The notes under the pieces were generated by a model, which saw only the letters and a program-made list of their open reading frames with translations, searched no databases and had not been told where the DNA came from. From positions 6,775 through 67,619 of the forward strand of contig JARVKI010000035.1 in the NCBI GenBank assembly GCA_036674765.1: DNA of 60,845 bases. The letters are read 5' to 3'. A program made the translations under genes and the position numbers. Shown here in pieces: positions 11,328 through 20,970 of the stretch (position 1 is its first letter; each line of letters opens with the position of its first letter). Source of the stretch: Seiridium cupressi. Taxonomy: Eukaryota; Ascomycota; Sordariomycetes; Amphisphaeriales; Sporocadaceae.

Positions 11328-12346
11328 ATGATTATCTTCCCTGCAAGCACCCTTGTAGCAAGCCTCTTGTATACTGCCTTGGCCAGCGGGCGCAGTCTAG
11401 TATGTGGACATGCAGACGTCCATCATAAACCTCCTTGCTGACTAGATACTTGGAATAGCCATCCGGTCCTGATGACATCGCCATCCATCGCAGTATATCG
11501 AATGGCTATCAATATGCTGCAGTGACTTGGAAATTCCCAGTGGATGGCGAAGAAGTGACTTTCAAGGGAACTGTTCAAGTAAGCTCTTTACGTACAAGAG
11601 AATCACGAAAGTTATCATATCTCCACGGCTTCAAACTCATGGTTGACAACAGGAACTCGAGGCATACAAACAAAGCAACGCGCTCGGATCTGCGACGAGT
11701 GTGCCTCGTTCTATCATCCATGCCCGCCAGAATGATTGCCAGGGCATGGGTTGCAAGGTAGGTATTAACCCGTTCAAACTCCAACCCTGATCTCCCTTGG
11801 AACATATTTACAGACATTTCGGGCCCTTCCAACCTTCTCCTGCAGAATCCCGCAGCCTGTAATATTGGGCGTTACTGATTGCTCGACCTCCAGGATGCCG
11901 TCTGCCATACCAAGGACCCGTTTGGCGTCGAACCTGCCGCCTGCGACGATGATGCGGCGAGGGAAGGATACTTGTACCTTGGCAACCTAGGTCCGGATCA
12001 CAAATGCGGTATGGGGCCTCAAAGTTGCGGTCAAATCAGCTGTGGGAGCAATTGTGCCATCTTCTGGTGAGTCTACGGTTTTCTGTCGTCTCGTTTCCAC
12101 GCGGCCAAAACTCGCACCCTTCCCTCCCGTCTAACAAGTGATGTGCTCCACAGGTGTAATGAGAACGAACGATACTTCGAAAAGGACTGTAGCGATTTTG
12201 CTGTCTTTGCGGATCAGGTGAGGTCCTACTGCTGGTGGAAGGAATTTAGTTCAGCCAGCTGCAGCGATGCCGTCTACAAGGTGCAGGGTCAGGCCTGGGA
12301 CCACCTCGAGGGCTTCATGGTTGAGTTGCAGCATGCTATTTGTTAG
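11328..12346 (+). CDS. Small secreted cysteine-rich protein
   Basis: Five-exon gene built by hand: join(11328..11399, 11459..11578, 11653..11757, 11894..12066, 12154..12346), about 220 aa. Exon 1 encodes a signal peptide (MIIFPASTLVASLLYTALA, predicted cut near A19). Introns 1, 2 and 4 have good borders (GTATGT/TAG with CTGAC branch, GTAAGC/CAG, GTGAGT/CAG) and consistent phases. Intron 3 is the weak point: its acceptor at 11893 gives a 136-bp intron, and an extra mini-exon at about 11814-11858 is possible. After a Cys-free stretch of about 90 residues come 13 cysteines in a compact C-terminal domain (CGMGPQSCGQISCGSNCAIFWC, with the pattern ending VQGQAWDHLEGFMVEL). This resembles a widespread but functionally unassigned family of secreted fungal proteins. 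It is probably an extracellular disulphide-bonded protein; an effector role is possible but unsupported. It lies next to the biosynthetic block. Confidence 0.72.
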
Positions 12347-13209
12347 CTTAGGACGACGGCTTGGTTGAAGGATGTTGTGCGAGCTCTGCTTGACCAGCTG
12401 GGAAGACTGAAATTGCTACATATTGCTGTTGATATTGGGCCTCGGAGATCAGACGTGTTCAGGGGGTAAATACAGTAAAAACACATTACCTTGGGCACAG
12501 GTCACTCATAGCAGCCTGTTCAGATGTGACTTCACACATCATTCAATAGAGTAGGCATCACTCCGCAACAGAAAAGGTTACCAGAGAGCCCGACAAGGCC
12601 GCTATCTTGTGCAGATCTCCAGCCAGGCTACAAAGGCACATATTATGAATACACATGGAGGTGTGTTTTGTCAGACTTGTGCAAGCCTTCCCCAAGCAAG
12701 CGTTTTGCATCATAAAATCTGTCCGGAATGGCGGCATCACAGAACGAAGTGTGCGTTGTGACCCAATTCGCTGGAGTGCTTCTGTTTGTCCCGTCATTCC
12801 TCCTCGTCGTTGCGCCCGGGAACTAAGTGAGAGAGAGCATCTACGTCCTCACATCCATGGCGAACAACTGTTCAGATTCGGCGGTGGACCCCTCGCTCTT
12901 CCCTACTGTCCAATGGCTTAATCACAGCTCCTGCATCCACAAATCGAACACTGACTAAGGATTATGCAGAGTTTCGATGTGTTTCATGTGAGCTGACAGA
13001 CCATGCAGAAACCCCATCCCCCCCTTACTTTTGCAACAATGTTAATTCTCGGTCAGATTACGTTAGTATCCTCTCCAAATATCGGTTTACACGGTCCTCG
13101 ACTCGGCGTAGATTAGATAGGATTCTAATTTAGACGAATTGAGCATGATTCTAAGTCAACTACTAGTATCGAAACAATCTCTATGAATTAATTAATCTCT
13201 TGCCAGTGC
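12347..13209. other. Intergenic, no gene recognised
   Basis: This separates the secreted-protein gene from the 3' end of the NRPS-like gene. The final 150 bp are AT-rich. Short frames (12558-12797 -, 12655-12921 +) overlap each other and show no domain. Confidence 0.5.
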
Positions 13210-16200
13210 TCAGAACGACCATTGCCTCATCCAGTTTTCAACCAACGCATTATCAATTGGACCTAGGTGTGCCAGCGTCGGCGAGGAGGCAACCGCACCC
13301 CTAATATCCAGTAAGGCCGGAGTAGTGTATCTATTGACCAAGCCCTCAAAGAAATCGAGAATCTTGGTTGCCGGAATCTGCGCCATGTCCGCGGTCTCCC
13401 CCTCTGAACCGCTCTTGCGCAACGCTTCAACCCATTGCTCCAGCGGCACGACTTCGATGCCATCAGTGTGGGCGTCCAAGTCTTGTTTGACTGTCTTCAG
13501 CAGTTCTCCCCATGTTGTGCGCTGCGGGTTCGCTGCGTGGTACACCAGCGCGCCAGTCTCATGAGGTGTTTCGCTCAGGTCTGGCAGCGCCAACTCGACA
13601 ATGATCTGGCCAAGCACGTCTACGGGAACCCAATCTATGACATCCTGGCCCAGAGACCCTGGTAATATGCCCAGCTGCTTTGAACTGGCGATCAAGCTCG
13701 GCAGCCATTCCTGCTTCGGCCACATGCCGGCCGACTTGGTCGGGCCCGCGACTTGGCCAACGCGACAGATGACCGAAGAGATATTATATTCTTTTGCCGC
13801 AGTGTCGAGGAGGCGTTCGCAAACGAACTTTGATTGACCATAACCCGTTGGCTCCGGGATAGTCCAATCGTCAAAAGTTTCTTCGGGCACGCCGTTCGTC
13901 TGCCCCGTCGCTCTGGGCCATCCAGTGACGGCGCCGATACTCGAGATGAAGAAGAGTTTCGCTGCGAGACGTGAGGCAGCTGATAAGTCCACTAATCCCC
14001 TTACGATACCGACATGAGTGGCGAAGGAGCTAAGAGACAGGTTGAAATCAACCTGCCAGGCATTGTGAATAACAGTGGTAGCCTCGTCCAGGATCGTCTG
14101 GTAGGTTTGAGGGGACAGGCCGAAATGCTTCTGGGACAGGTCTGCGTCCAGGTACGTGACCTTCTCGTCGGATGGAGGTGGTATGCCTTTCGCAGCGAGA
14201 GATTTCAGCTGGCGCTCGTGACTATCAGGGCCGCGGTTCAGGCAGAATATGCGAGACACCCGCTTGTCGCGAAACAATGAGTCCAGGATATACGCTCCCA
14301 GCGAGCCGGTAGACCCGGTCAAGAGTACAGTGTCGCCCGCTGTCGGCTTCAGATGTTTATGCGTCACGGGCGCTGGCAAGTTTGTGGAGTATTCCTCGTA
14401 CAGCTTCTGCATCTTCTCTTCCGCACCGGCGGTATCATGGGTGGGTGTCTCCCCCTCGGTCAAGGCCGCCACCATTGCTATCAGAGCTGCCATGTTCGGA
14501 TTCGAATACACCATCCTAGCGTTCACGGTCGGCGACTTCCCCTCGGCCGACAAGAAAGCGTTAGTCTTTCTGACTATGAGTGTCACTTGTAGAGAATCCA
14601 ATCCCAGCTCAAAGAGGTCGGCATCAGGAGTGATGGCCTGAAGGTCAATGTCGGCGGAAGTAGCAAGTATATGCTGAACGCAGTTTTGCACATTGACTTT
14701 ACCATCTGTGCTTGTATACCAACTCTCTGTGCTATTATCAGCCTCGAAAACTGCTTGCTCGTTCGATTCGTAGAGTGAGTCGAATTCCTGTCGGTAGAGC
14801 TCGAGTGTCAATTTGCGCTGAACGGTACCTTTGCTAGCTCGCAACATAGGCTTGTCAGCGGACGTGAACATGATCATGTTCTGATGGATCCTGCCGTGAG
14901 AAGGACTTATTTCGTTGGCGGCCTGTACGGAAGGCCAGATTTTATCGACCAGGCTTCTTTTCTCCATATCGTTAGTGGGAGGATCGACGGCTTCTATCAG
15001 CACGCTCGACTGGAAGCGGCCGAGTCCAGCGATGAGCGTGGCATTGACGGCCGGGTTGGAGGTGATAACATCTTCCATGCTCAGAGGATTTAGCTTTTCT
15101 CCTGTTGAAAAGACGATGATATCGTCTATACGTCCTCTATAGAGCCAAACGTTCTCTTTGGTAGGGTGTTTCGAATATAGATCTTTCATGGGCCATTCTT
15201 GTAGCTCTGGGAAAGTGGAGAAAATCCCTTGATAAGGCCATAGTTTTGGGTCGCGAACGATGACCTGCTCGTATAAATCATCCGAGACTGGTCGATATTC
15301 GTGCCCTAGGAGAGGACTCACACTCATGTAAGCCCAATCCTCTGGGTCGCAAAGTTGATGAGGAATGATTCCACATTCCGTTGTGCCCAGGCAATTCATC
15401 AGTCTGGTTCTTGTGCTTACTAGGTCCCCGGTGGTTTGAGGCAAAGGACCCCCTCCAAATGAGACCTGCTCTAATCGAGCTAGGTTCTCCAAATACTCCG
15501 GGACATTTGCGAGGTCGACCAATGTCATAGAAGGGACAATACACTGCTGTACATTTCCATAAACGATTACACCGTTGGCTACGTCGGCAGATGGTGGAAA
15601 GGATCCCAGAACAGCTGTGTAACCGGAATAGATGCACCCTGACAGGAGCATCAGTATTCCGCCACAGTGGAACAGAGGGAAAGCGAGATATAGCCTTGTT
15701 CCTGCGCACATGGCAGGGTAGGCTGACGGGTAGCCTAGTTCTGGTAAGGCAGTGAATGCGTCCAGCGTTGTGGTGGTGCCGTGCGTTTGTATTATAGGCT
15801 TTGGCATGCCTGTTGATCCTGACGTGTGTAGGACAACGAAAGGGTCTAAACGAGCTTCGGTAAACGTTTTTGTATAAGGGTATTGTTTCACGGGTTCTTC
15901 CTTGATCCAATGCTGTAAATTAGGAACCTCGAGGACGCGCATGGCCTTCTGGCCAAGTATTTGTTTGACGACAGGCAAAGGAAACCCCGGCGGCATCAAA
16001 AATGTATGGCAATCAGTCTCGTTGAGCAAATGCAAGTGAGCCTCGAGCGTGTTGCGGGGAGAACTGAGGAACAGTTTGTACCCTGTTTTGATGCAGGCGA
16101 GGACCAAGATACCGTAGACGAGATCCTGAGGCCCCATGTAGGTAAGGGTTGGGAATCCAATCGCGGGTCCCAAGCTCTGCTCAATATACCATGCTGCGCG

Positions 16201-16353
16201 ATTCACAGCTCGAGCGAATTCCTTTGCGCTGATATCTTGGAACCCATCCTCGGGGTTCTTCGTCTTCATTACCGAATAGAGGACACGGTCAGGATCGGAG
16301 TGGGCGATCTCATCCACAAGGGATGGCAGTAGACGTTCGCCTCGCGCCACCAT
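13210..16353 (-). CDS. NRPS-like carboxylic acid reductase (A-T-R)
   Basis: Intronless, 1047 aa from the ATG at 16353. The longer open frame begins at a TTG, so I did not use it. Domain order is adenylation, carrier, thioester reductase. Adenylation (about 10-525): LHTSGSTGMPKP (A3, about 175-186), CLGTTECG (A5, about 322-328), YRGRIDD (A7, about 405-411) and GTVQRK with the A10 lysine. Carrier: DLFELGLDSLQ with the phosphopantetheine serine at about 587. Reductase (about 677-945): TGSTGSLG nucleotide-binding loop (about 679-686) and catalytic YGQSK (Tyr about 838, Lys about 842). There is no condensation domain. Such enzymes activate an aryl or other carboxylic acid as AMP ester, load it on the carrier and release an aldehyde (sometimes alcohol) with NADPH. 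AscB and StbB, which act on prenylated benzoic acids, are known examples of this class. Its neighbours (UbiA, P450) suggest the same here. It is divergent from the Pth11-like gene. Confidence 0.93.
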   Translation of the reverse strand: MVARGERLLPSLVDEIAHSDPDRVLYSVMKTKNPEDGFQDISAKEFARAVNRAAWYIEQSLGPAIGFPTLTYMGPQDLVYGILVLACIKTGYKLFLSSPRNTLEAHLHLLNETDCHTFLMPPGFPLPVVKQILGQKAMRVLEVPNLQHWIKEEPVKQYPYTKTFTEARLDPFVVLHTSGSTGMPKPIIQTHGTTTTLDAFTALPELGYPSAYPAMCAGTRLYLAFPLFHCGGILMLLSGCIYSGYTAVLGSFPPSADVANGVIVYGNVQQCIVPSMTLVDLANVPEYLENLARLEQVSFGGGPLPQTTGDLVSTRTRLMNCLGTTECGIIPHQLCDPEDWAYMSVSPLLGHEYRPVSDDLYEQVIVRDPKLWPYQGIFSTFPELQEWPMKDLYSKHPTKENVWLYRGRIDDIIVFSTGEKLNPLSMEDVITSNPAVNATLIAGLGRFQSSVLIEAVDPPTNDMEKRSLVDKIWPSVQAANEISPSHGRIHQNMIMFTSADKPMLRASKGTVQRKLTLELYRQEFDSLYESNEQAVFEADNSTESWYTSTDGKVNVQNCVQHILATSADIDLQAITPDADLFELGLDSLQVTLIVRKTNAFLSAEGKSPTVNARMVYSNPNMAALIAMVAALTEGETPTHDTAGAEEKMQKLYEEYSTNLPAPVTHKHLKPTAGDTVLLTGSTGSLGAYILDSLFRDKRVSRIFCLNRGPDSHERQLKSLAAKGIPPPSDEKVTYLDADLSQKHFGLSPQTYQTILDEATTVIHNAWQVDFNLSLSSFATHVGIVRGLVDLSAASRLAAKLFFISSIGAVTGWPRATGQTNGVPEETFDDWTIPEPTGYGQSKFVCERLLDTAAKEYNISSVICRVGQVAGPTKSAGMWPKQEWLPSLIASSKQLGILPGSLGQDVIDWVPVDVLGQIIVELALPDLSETPHETGALVYHAANPQRTTWGELLKTVKQDLDAHTDGIEVVPLEQWVEALRKSGSEGETADMAQIPATKILDFFEGLVNRYTTPALLDIRGAVASSPTLAHLGPIDNALVENWMRQWSF

Positions 16354-16970
16354 GGTGAGTGTTGTGTTCAATGTACTAATTGAGGATAGCAGTCAAATAT
16401 CAAGTTAGGCGAACCGGGCTTTTGGAATATTGAGATATGAGCTTTGGGAAGTAAATGGCAAGGGCGGCGAAGAACGGTAGAGTTTATTCGCGTTGTACTA
16501 GATCAGGTATGTGGCATATAGAACAGTGTTTGGTATTGAGTTGCTTTTGGCAGAGAACCTTTTCTGGAGGACCCCAGACGAACCCTCCCTTTGGTCGCTG
16601 GAGCCAACCGAAGGGAACGACGGAGAAATAGCCGGCAATAAAGTAACATAATTTCGGCTAGCAAAGATATCAAGGGGCCGAGGCTCTCTTGCGTCGTGGT
16701 AAATTTAGATAAAACCCCGTTACTCGATGCGTAAATTGGCTAAGATTTCAGTAAGATCCTACGCTGCTGCATAAAGGATGCCGCTAGATGCAGTCGAATC
16801 CCTGCCTGGGATTCTTGATGCAACTGCTCCAACACAAGTAAAATGATCAGTTTGCTGCAACTTTTTTTTTCCCCTCTCCCTCAAATGCTTCGAATAATTC
16901 CCTTTGCTGTTGTCATGTTTTACGCGCCTTGTGTTGAGGCAGTTCTCATCTCCATCAATGAAAAACCGTC
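16354..16970. promoter_or_regulatory. Divergent promoter region, NRPS-like / Pth11-like
   Basis: This is 617 bp between two outward-facing start codons. No known operator is identified. A short upstream frame (ATG at 16958, stop near 16999) overlaps the start of the plus-strand gene in a different frame and could lower its translation. Confidence 0.35.
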
Positions 16971-18255
16971 ATGGCATCCACAGACGAACCATCTTCTGAA
17001 TACGGTGGTGATGGAGTTATAGCCTGCGCCATCGTCTTTATGGTATTTTGTACCCTTTTTGTCTCCCTGAGGTTCGTGTCCCATCGGGTTGGACAACGGC
17101 CCCTTCGCCTCGAGGACTGGCTTACGATCCCATCCTGGATACTAATGATGGCTTTATGCTCGAACGTTATATTTTGTCAGTTCAGTGCCTTTGATTCGAT
17201 CGATCCTATTGTCATCTGCTAACAACGAGGACGTAGCGGTAAAACAGGGCGGCGTTGGCAGGCACGAGCAGTTCGTGCTCAAATACATGCCGGAAGCCAT
17301 GGTACACTGGACGCAAGCACTGCTTGTAACACAGTGTATATATGGCTTGATTTTCCCGCTGGAGAAAACGTCTATTTTACTCCTATACCTCGGCCTTTTT
17401 CGAGTTCATCGCTGGCTTCGCGTCACCGTTTATGTGATGATGGCCTACATCTGGATGTGGGGGATCAGTATTTTACTCGTGGCCATCTTCCAATGCACTC
17501 CGGTGGCTTCTCAATGGGACAAGGCAATCGATGGGACTTGTATAAATCAGCTCGCCTTCTATCGATGGCTCGGCATTCCTAACGCCATCCACGATGTTTC
17601 CATGTTGATTGTACCTGCGCCTGCAATTTGGAAATTACAGATGCCCCGAAAACAGAAGATTGCGCTAACAGGCGTCTTCTTGCTTGGTTCCATGTGAGGC
17701 CTTTCTTGCCTGCACGAGGATAAATTTCCATGATGCTAACTCGTCGCCAGTGGTTGTATTGCTTCTTTCATCCGGGTCACCCTCTTTTTCGAGGTCGATG
17801 CCTTCTCCGACAACACATGGGTGTCTATCCAACTCATGTCATGGGCCCTTGCGGAGCCTGGGATTATTCTCATTTGTGTCTGCATACCTTCGATCTGGCC
17901 CTTGGTCGCACGTTACATACCTGGTGCGCATCCGCGACGGGGAAAGACGAGCAAAGGGACTAGCGGCTCTGGTGGTGTCGTGTCCGAACAGAGCGGCGGC
18001 ATCGAGGTATGGGACGGCCAGTCCTACGGTATCAATCAGGGAGGGTCAAACTTCATTCGCTTGAACGACATTGAAGACCAAATGGCCGGATACGAGCTGA
18101 ATAGCAGTGATAGGGGGGCAATCACTGTAACGAATGAGTTTGTGTGGCGGGAAGAGCTCAAAGGTCCCAATGCAAGGGGGGTTGCCCAGGCAGGAGACGA
18201 CCGATCAGCGAGCCCACAGCAGATGCCGAGCCAAGAAAGGGACAGCAACTTCTAG
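16971..18255 (+). CDS. Pth11/rhodopsin-like integral membrane protein
   Basis: Three exons, join(16971..17175, 17237..17693, 17751..18255), 388 aa. Introns are 61 and 57 bp, each with a CTAAC branch point, and phases match. Hydrophobic segments: VIACAIVFMVFCTLFVSL, WILMMALCSNVIF, ALLVTQCIYGLIFPL, LRVTVYVMMAYIWMWGISIL, then the fourth-exon-like block ending VSIQLMSWALAEPGIILICVCIPS, in total about seven membrane spans. The motifs RLEDWL near the first loop, WGISILLVAIFQCTPV with FYRWLGIPNAIHDVSMLIVPAPAIWKLQMPRKQK, and W-x-x-A-E-P-G are typical of the large fungal rhodopsin/Pth11-like domain family. The C-terminal tail of about 120 residues is Ser/Gly-rich and cytosolic. Members are candidate receptors or are found in toxin and metabolite clusters without defined roles. 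A function in the adjacent pathway is inference from position. Confidence 0.85.
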
Positions 18256-19467
18256 GTAGTGATCCCTGGAAGCTTCCTACCAGATTTCCAGTCGTCATCG
18301 ATATTTTGCGACCTACTCGAATAATCAATTACCCCCCGTTCCCTATCTGTCCTACTATCCCAGCGATTAATATCTTAGTCCAGGAACAGCAGCTTTGTGG
18401 GACATGAACTGTAATGGACCATATCATCATTCATGATGACAGACATGTGTGTGGTGCGGGGGTGGGGCCGCTGATGAGATACAGGGGTTCACGTATGCGG
18501 GCTAGGTACATATATTGGAGAAGCGCTACGCGAATCCCGTCTCTCAGGATCAGTAGTTACACGAATGTGGTATGATCGATAACGTCCTGTACGCGACACC
18601 ACACGTTACACTGGAGACCCGGCTGCCGGTTGTGGGCCCAAGATCTCGGGTTCCACAATCTCCGTCCGGAAGCTAGCACTACATTGTACTTGGCTGCGCC
18701 CGGGCCGCGACGCTGGTTGCTGGACTTTATATTCTCCTAAATGCGGGGATTGCGCCGACCTGGAAGAGAGTCTGTAAAGCTCGAACAACAGAGTCCATTC
18801 TTTTTCCATTGCCGGAGAAAGAAGCGATATCTGGCCTCAATATTTGTTAAGCGCCCAGTTTGATCCTTCTCGAATGGTGTGGTGGGTCAAAAGTGCGATG
18901 TGATTATGCTATTGGACAATGCGACGAGGGTGATATGCAGACCTCGACAAGGCCGGAGAAGGAACTGTATTTGCTTACATTATTGTCTATCTATGTAAAT
19001 TTAGTGCCTACACTAGCTTCGGGATGAGCCGCGGACACGGGCTGATGTAAGGGTTGGTTTTCTTTTTCTTTTTTCTCAACAGCCTTTCCTATATAAGACC
19101 GACTGAGGCATGAATAATACGGATTCTTCTTGAGGCAGAAACTGGACTTTGGTGGTCCTGATTCAAATTTGAAGCCGCGATAGAGCGATGCTTTCTCAAT
19201 GTGGACATGAGCGAAATTACCTCGTACTCGTGCGCATTACGTATGCAGCTAAGGATTCTAGGTATCATCAGGATTGCATTCAATCCCAGATCTACCAGGA
19301 AGCAATGCACTGAAGTGGGATAGTTGCGCCAGGCAGGATTTTCTTCTCAGACTAACGTCTGCACTTGATAAATAATAGATGAGCTTCCATTTGAACATCT
19401 GCAATTATTCCCACCCCGAGTGCAACCTCTCGCCACGACATGAGAGGGCGTAGATTGGTCGTCCGCA
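18256..19467. other. Intergenic, convergent 3' flanks
   Basis: This is 1.2 kb between the 3' ends of the Pth11-like and UbiA genes. A TATATAAG octamer occurs at 19090-19097 on the plus strand, but no open frame follows it. No gene recognised. Confidence 0.5.
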
Positions 19468-20538
19468 CTAGACTGAGGCCACTATACCGGAGACTGCTTC
19501 GGCGATCACACCATTCGTCACGCGTTTCAGATACTCTGAAGTAAGGCCAGCCATGAATGCTGCGCCGACTATCCAGAACTGGTCGCGAAACCAAGCCCCA
19601 CAACTGTCAGGGTTCCCCAAGTCAACGTCGTAGATGTAGTACGCCAGGCCAGCGGCAACGCCGCCCACAGTACCAACGTAGTAAAGAAGGCCGAAGCCCG
19701 CCAGAATCCCGCATAACATTAGAAGCAAGACCATACCGACTGCGAGCACGCTTGCAAGGAACTTCGTGCTATCCTCGAAGCGTAATGCCATGCTTTTGAC
19801 CCCGGCTTTATCATCGTCCTTGATATCTTGGTGTGCGTAGATAGTGTCATAGATGATGGTCCATAAGATGTTGGCAGCAAACAACGCAAGAGTCGAGCTG
19901 ATGTGGGAACCCAATGGGTCAATGTCTAGAGCTGCCAGGCAAAAGAAGAGTGCCCAGGCAAATGGGAAACCGAGAAACACCTGAGGATAGTATGTGACAC
20001 GCTTCATGAGAGCGTAGATAAAGAACAGGACTATAGTGAATGACATGTGTAGCGAACAAAACGCTGGAAATAAGCTTAGAATCGGGTAGAGAGCCCCCAG
20101 CTGCACTAGGGTGAAAACATGGGCCGATGTTGTCGAAACGGCACCACGGGCGACAGGCCGGTGACGGCAGCGTTCTACGCGTCTATCGAAATCCTGATCG
20201 ACGGTATCGTTCCAAGAGCAGGCAGCTCCGCGTAGGAGCACGTTGAGTGGCAAGAGAATCGCCACTATGCACAGCAAAGTAAGTGGTTGAGGAGCTGTAG
20301 GCGCAACGCAGGCGGCATATGTGATCCCGATGAGATACGGAAAGTAAAAGGCGTATAGGCCTCCCGGGCGGTCGATCCGCATAAGCTGGCCGTACGGTAT
20401 CAGCGACGCAGGAAGTCTGGAAAGCACTCCAGTCGTAGGATCAGTATACGGTAGGAGGTCCGGAAAGAAGTTGACGCCCTTTGCCGAAGGGGATTGAGGT
20501 AACGAAGCCATTTTGTAAGTGTTCGACCTTTTAGTCAT
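19468..20538 (-). CDS. UbiA-family aromatic prenyltransferase
   Basis: Single exon, 356 aa; an alternative start is Met10. It is a polytopic membrane protein with about eight or nine spans. It has both aspartate-rich prenyl-diphosphate/Mg2+ motifs: NDTVDQDFD (110-118) and YDTIYAHQDIKDD (230-242). These are the hallmark of UbiA/COQ2-type enzymes that attach a prenyl chain to an aromatic acceptor. A mitochondrial presequence is not apparent and the N-terminus (YGQLMRIDRPGGLYAFYFPYLIG) resembles fungal meroterpenoid enzymes (Pyr6/AscA type) more than the ubiquinone enzyme Coq2. It is therefore probably an endomembrane enzyme of secondary metabolism. It is divergent from the P450 and lies near the carboxylate reductase, which fits prenylation of a benzoic-acid-type substrate. 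Substrate and chain length cannot be read from sequence. Confidence 0.92.
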   Translation of the reverse strand: MTKRSNTYKMASLPQSPSAKGVNFFPDLLPYTDPTTGVLSRLPASLIPYGQLMRIDRPGGLYAFYFPYLIGITYAACVAPTAPQPLTLLCIVAILLPLNVLLRGAACSWNDTVDQDFDRRVERCRHRPVARGAVSTTSAHVFTLVQLGALYPILSLFPAFCSLHMSFTIVLFFIYALMKRVTYYPQVFLGFPFAWALFFCLAALDIDPLGSHISSTLALFAANILWTIIYDTIYAHQDIKDDDKAGVKSMALRFEDSTKFLASVLAVGMVLLLMLCGILAGFGLLYYVGTVGGVAAGLAYYIYDVDLGNPDSCGAWFRDQFWIVGAAFMAGLTSEYLKRVTNGVIAEAVSGIVASV

Positions 20539-20970
20539 GAGCTGTAGCGTCTGCCATATATGCGGTCGATTCTGTTAAAACTAAGGTTGAGTCCGTCTTT
20601 TTCTGACATCCAGGTTCCAGTACTGGTGAACTACTCGGGGGAGGGGGCACAGGCTGATGAACTGCTGAGTTCAGGAGACTGGCAGTAGAGGATATATACT
20701 TCGTTGAGATTATGCACACTCTCATCATTGAATTTGTGGGTGTCACATGTAAGCCTATATAGCCATTGTACTTTCCTTAATCTATACCCTTAACCCCGCT
20801 AGAGCCACCGAGGCCCCGGCTTTTCGGTGCACGTAGTGGTTTCCCTCTTCTTTTAGATCTTCCGAAGAGATTCTTGTGCGACGTACTCATTCCTGCTTCG
20901 ATCTCCCCCTGCTCTCTTGTGACTAGTACGTCGTTACAGTTGTCTTCTACTTGAATATTTCCGCTGCACC
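20539..20970. promoter_or_regulatory. Bidirectional promoter, UbiA / P450
   Basis: This is 432 bp between divergent start codons. A palindromic CTATATAG (20755-20762) lies almost exactly midway, about 210-220 bp from each ATG. Co-expression of the two enzymes is the natural inference. No specific regulator site is recognised. Confidence 0.4.

Noticed and set aside
15278..15910. 210-codon minus-strand frame inside the NRPS-like gene
   Set aside because: Alternate frame of the adenylation domain, with no independent features.
19468..20538. UbiA protein as the ubiquinone enzyme Coq2
   Set aside because: No mitochondrial presequence, N-terminal motif differs from Coq2, and the setting is among secondary-metabolism genes; kept as an alternative to test.
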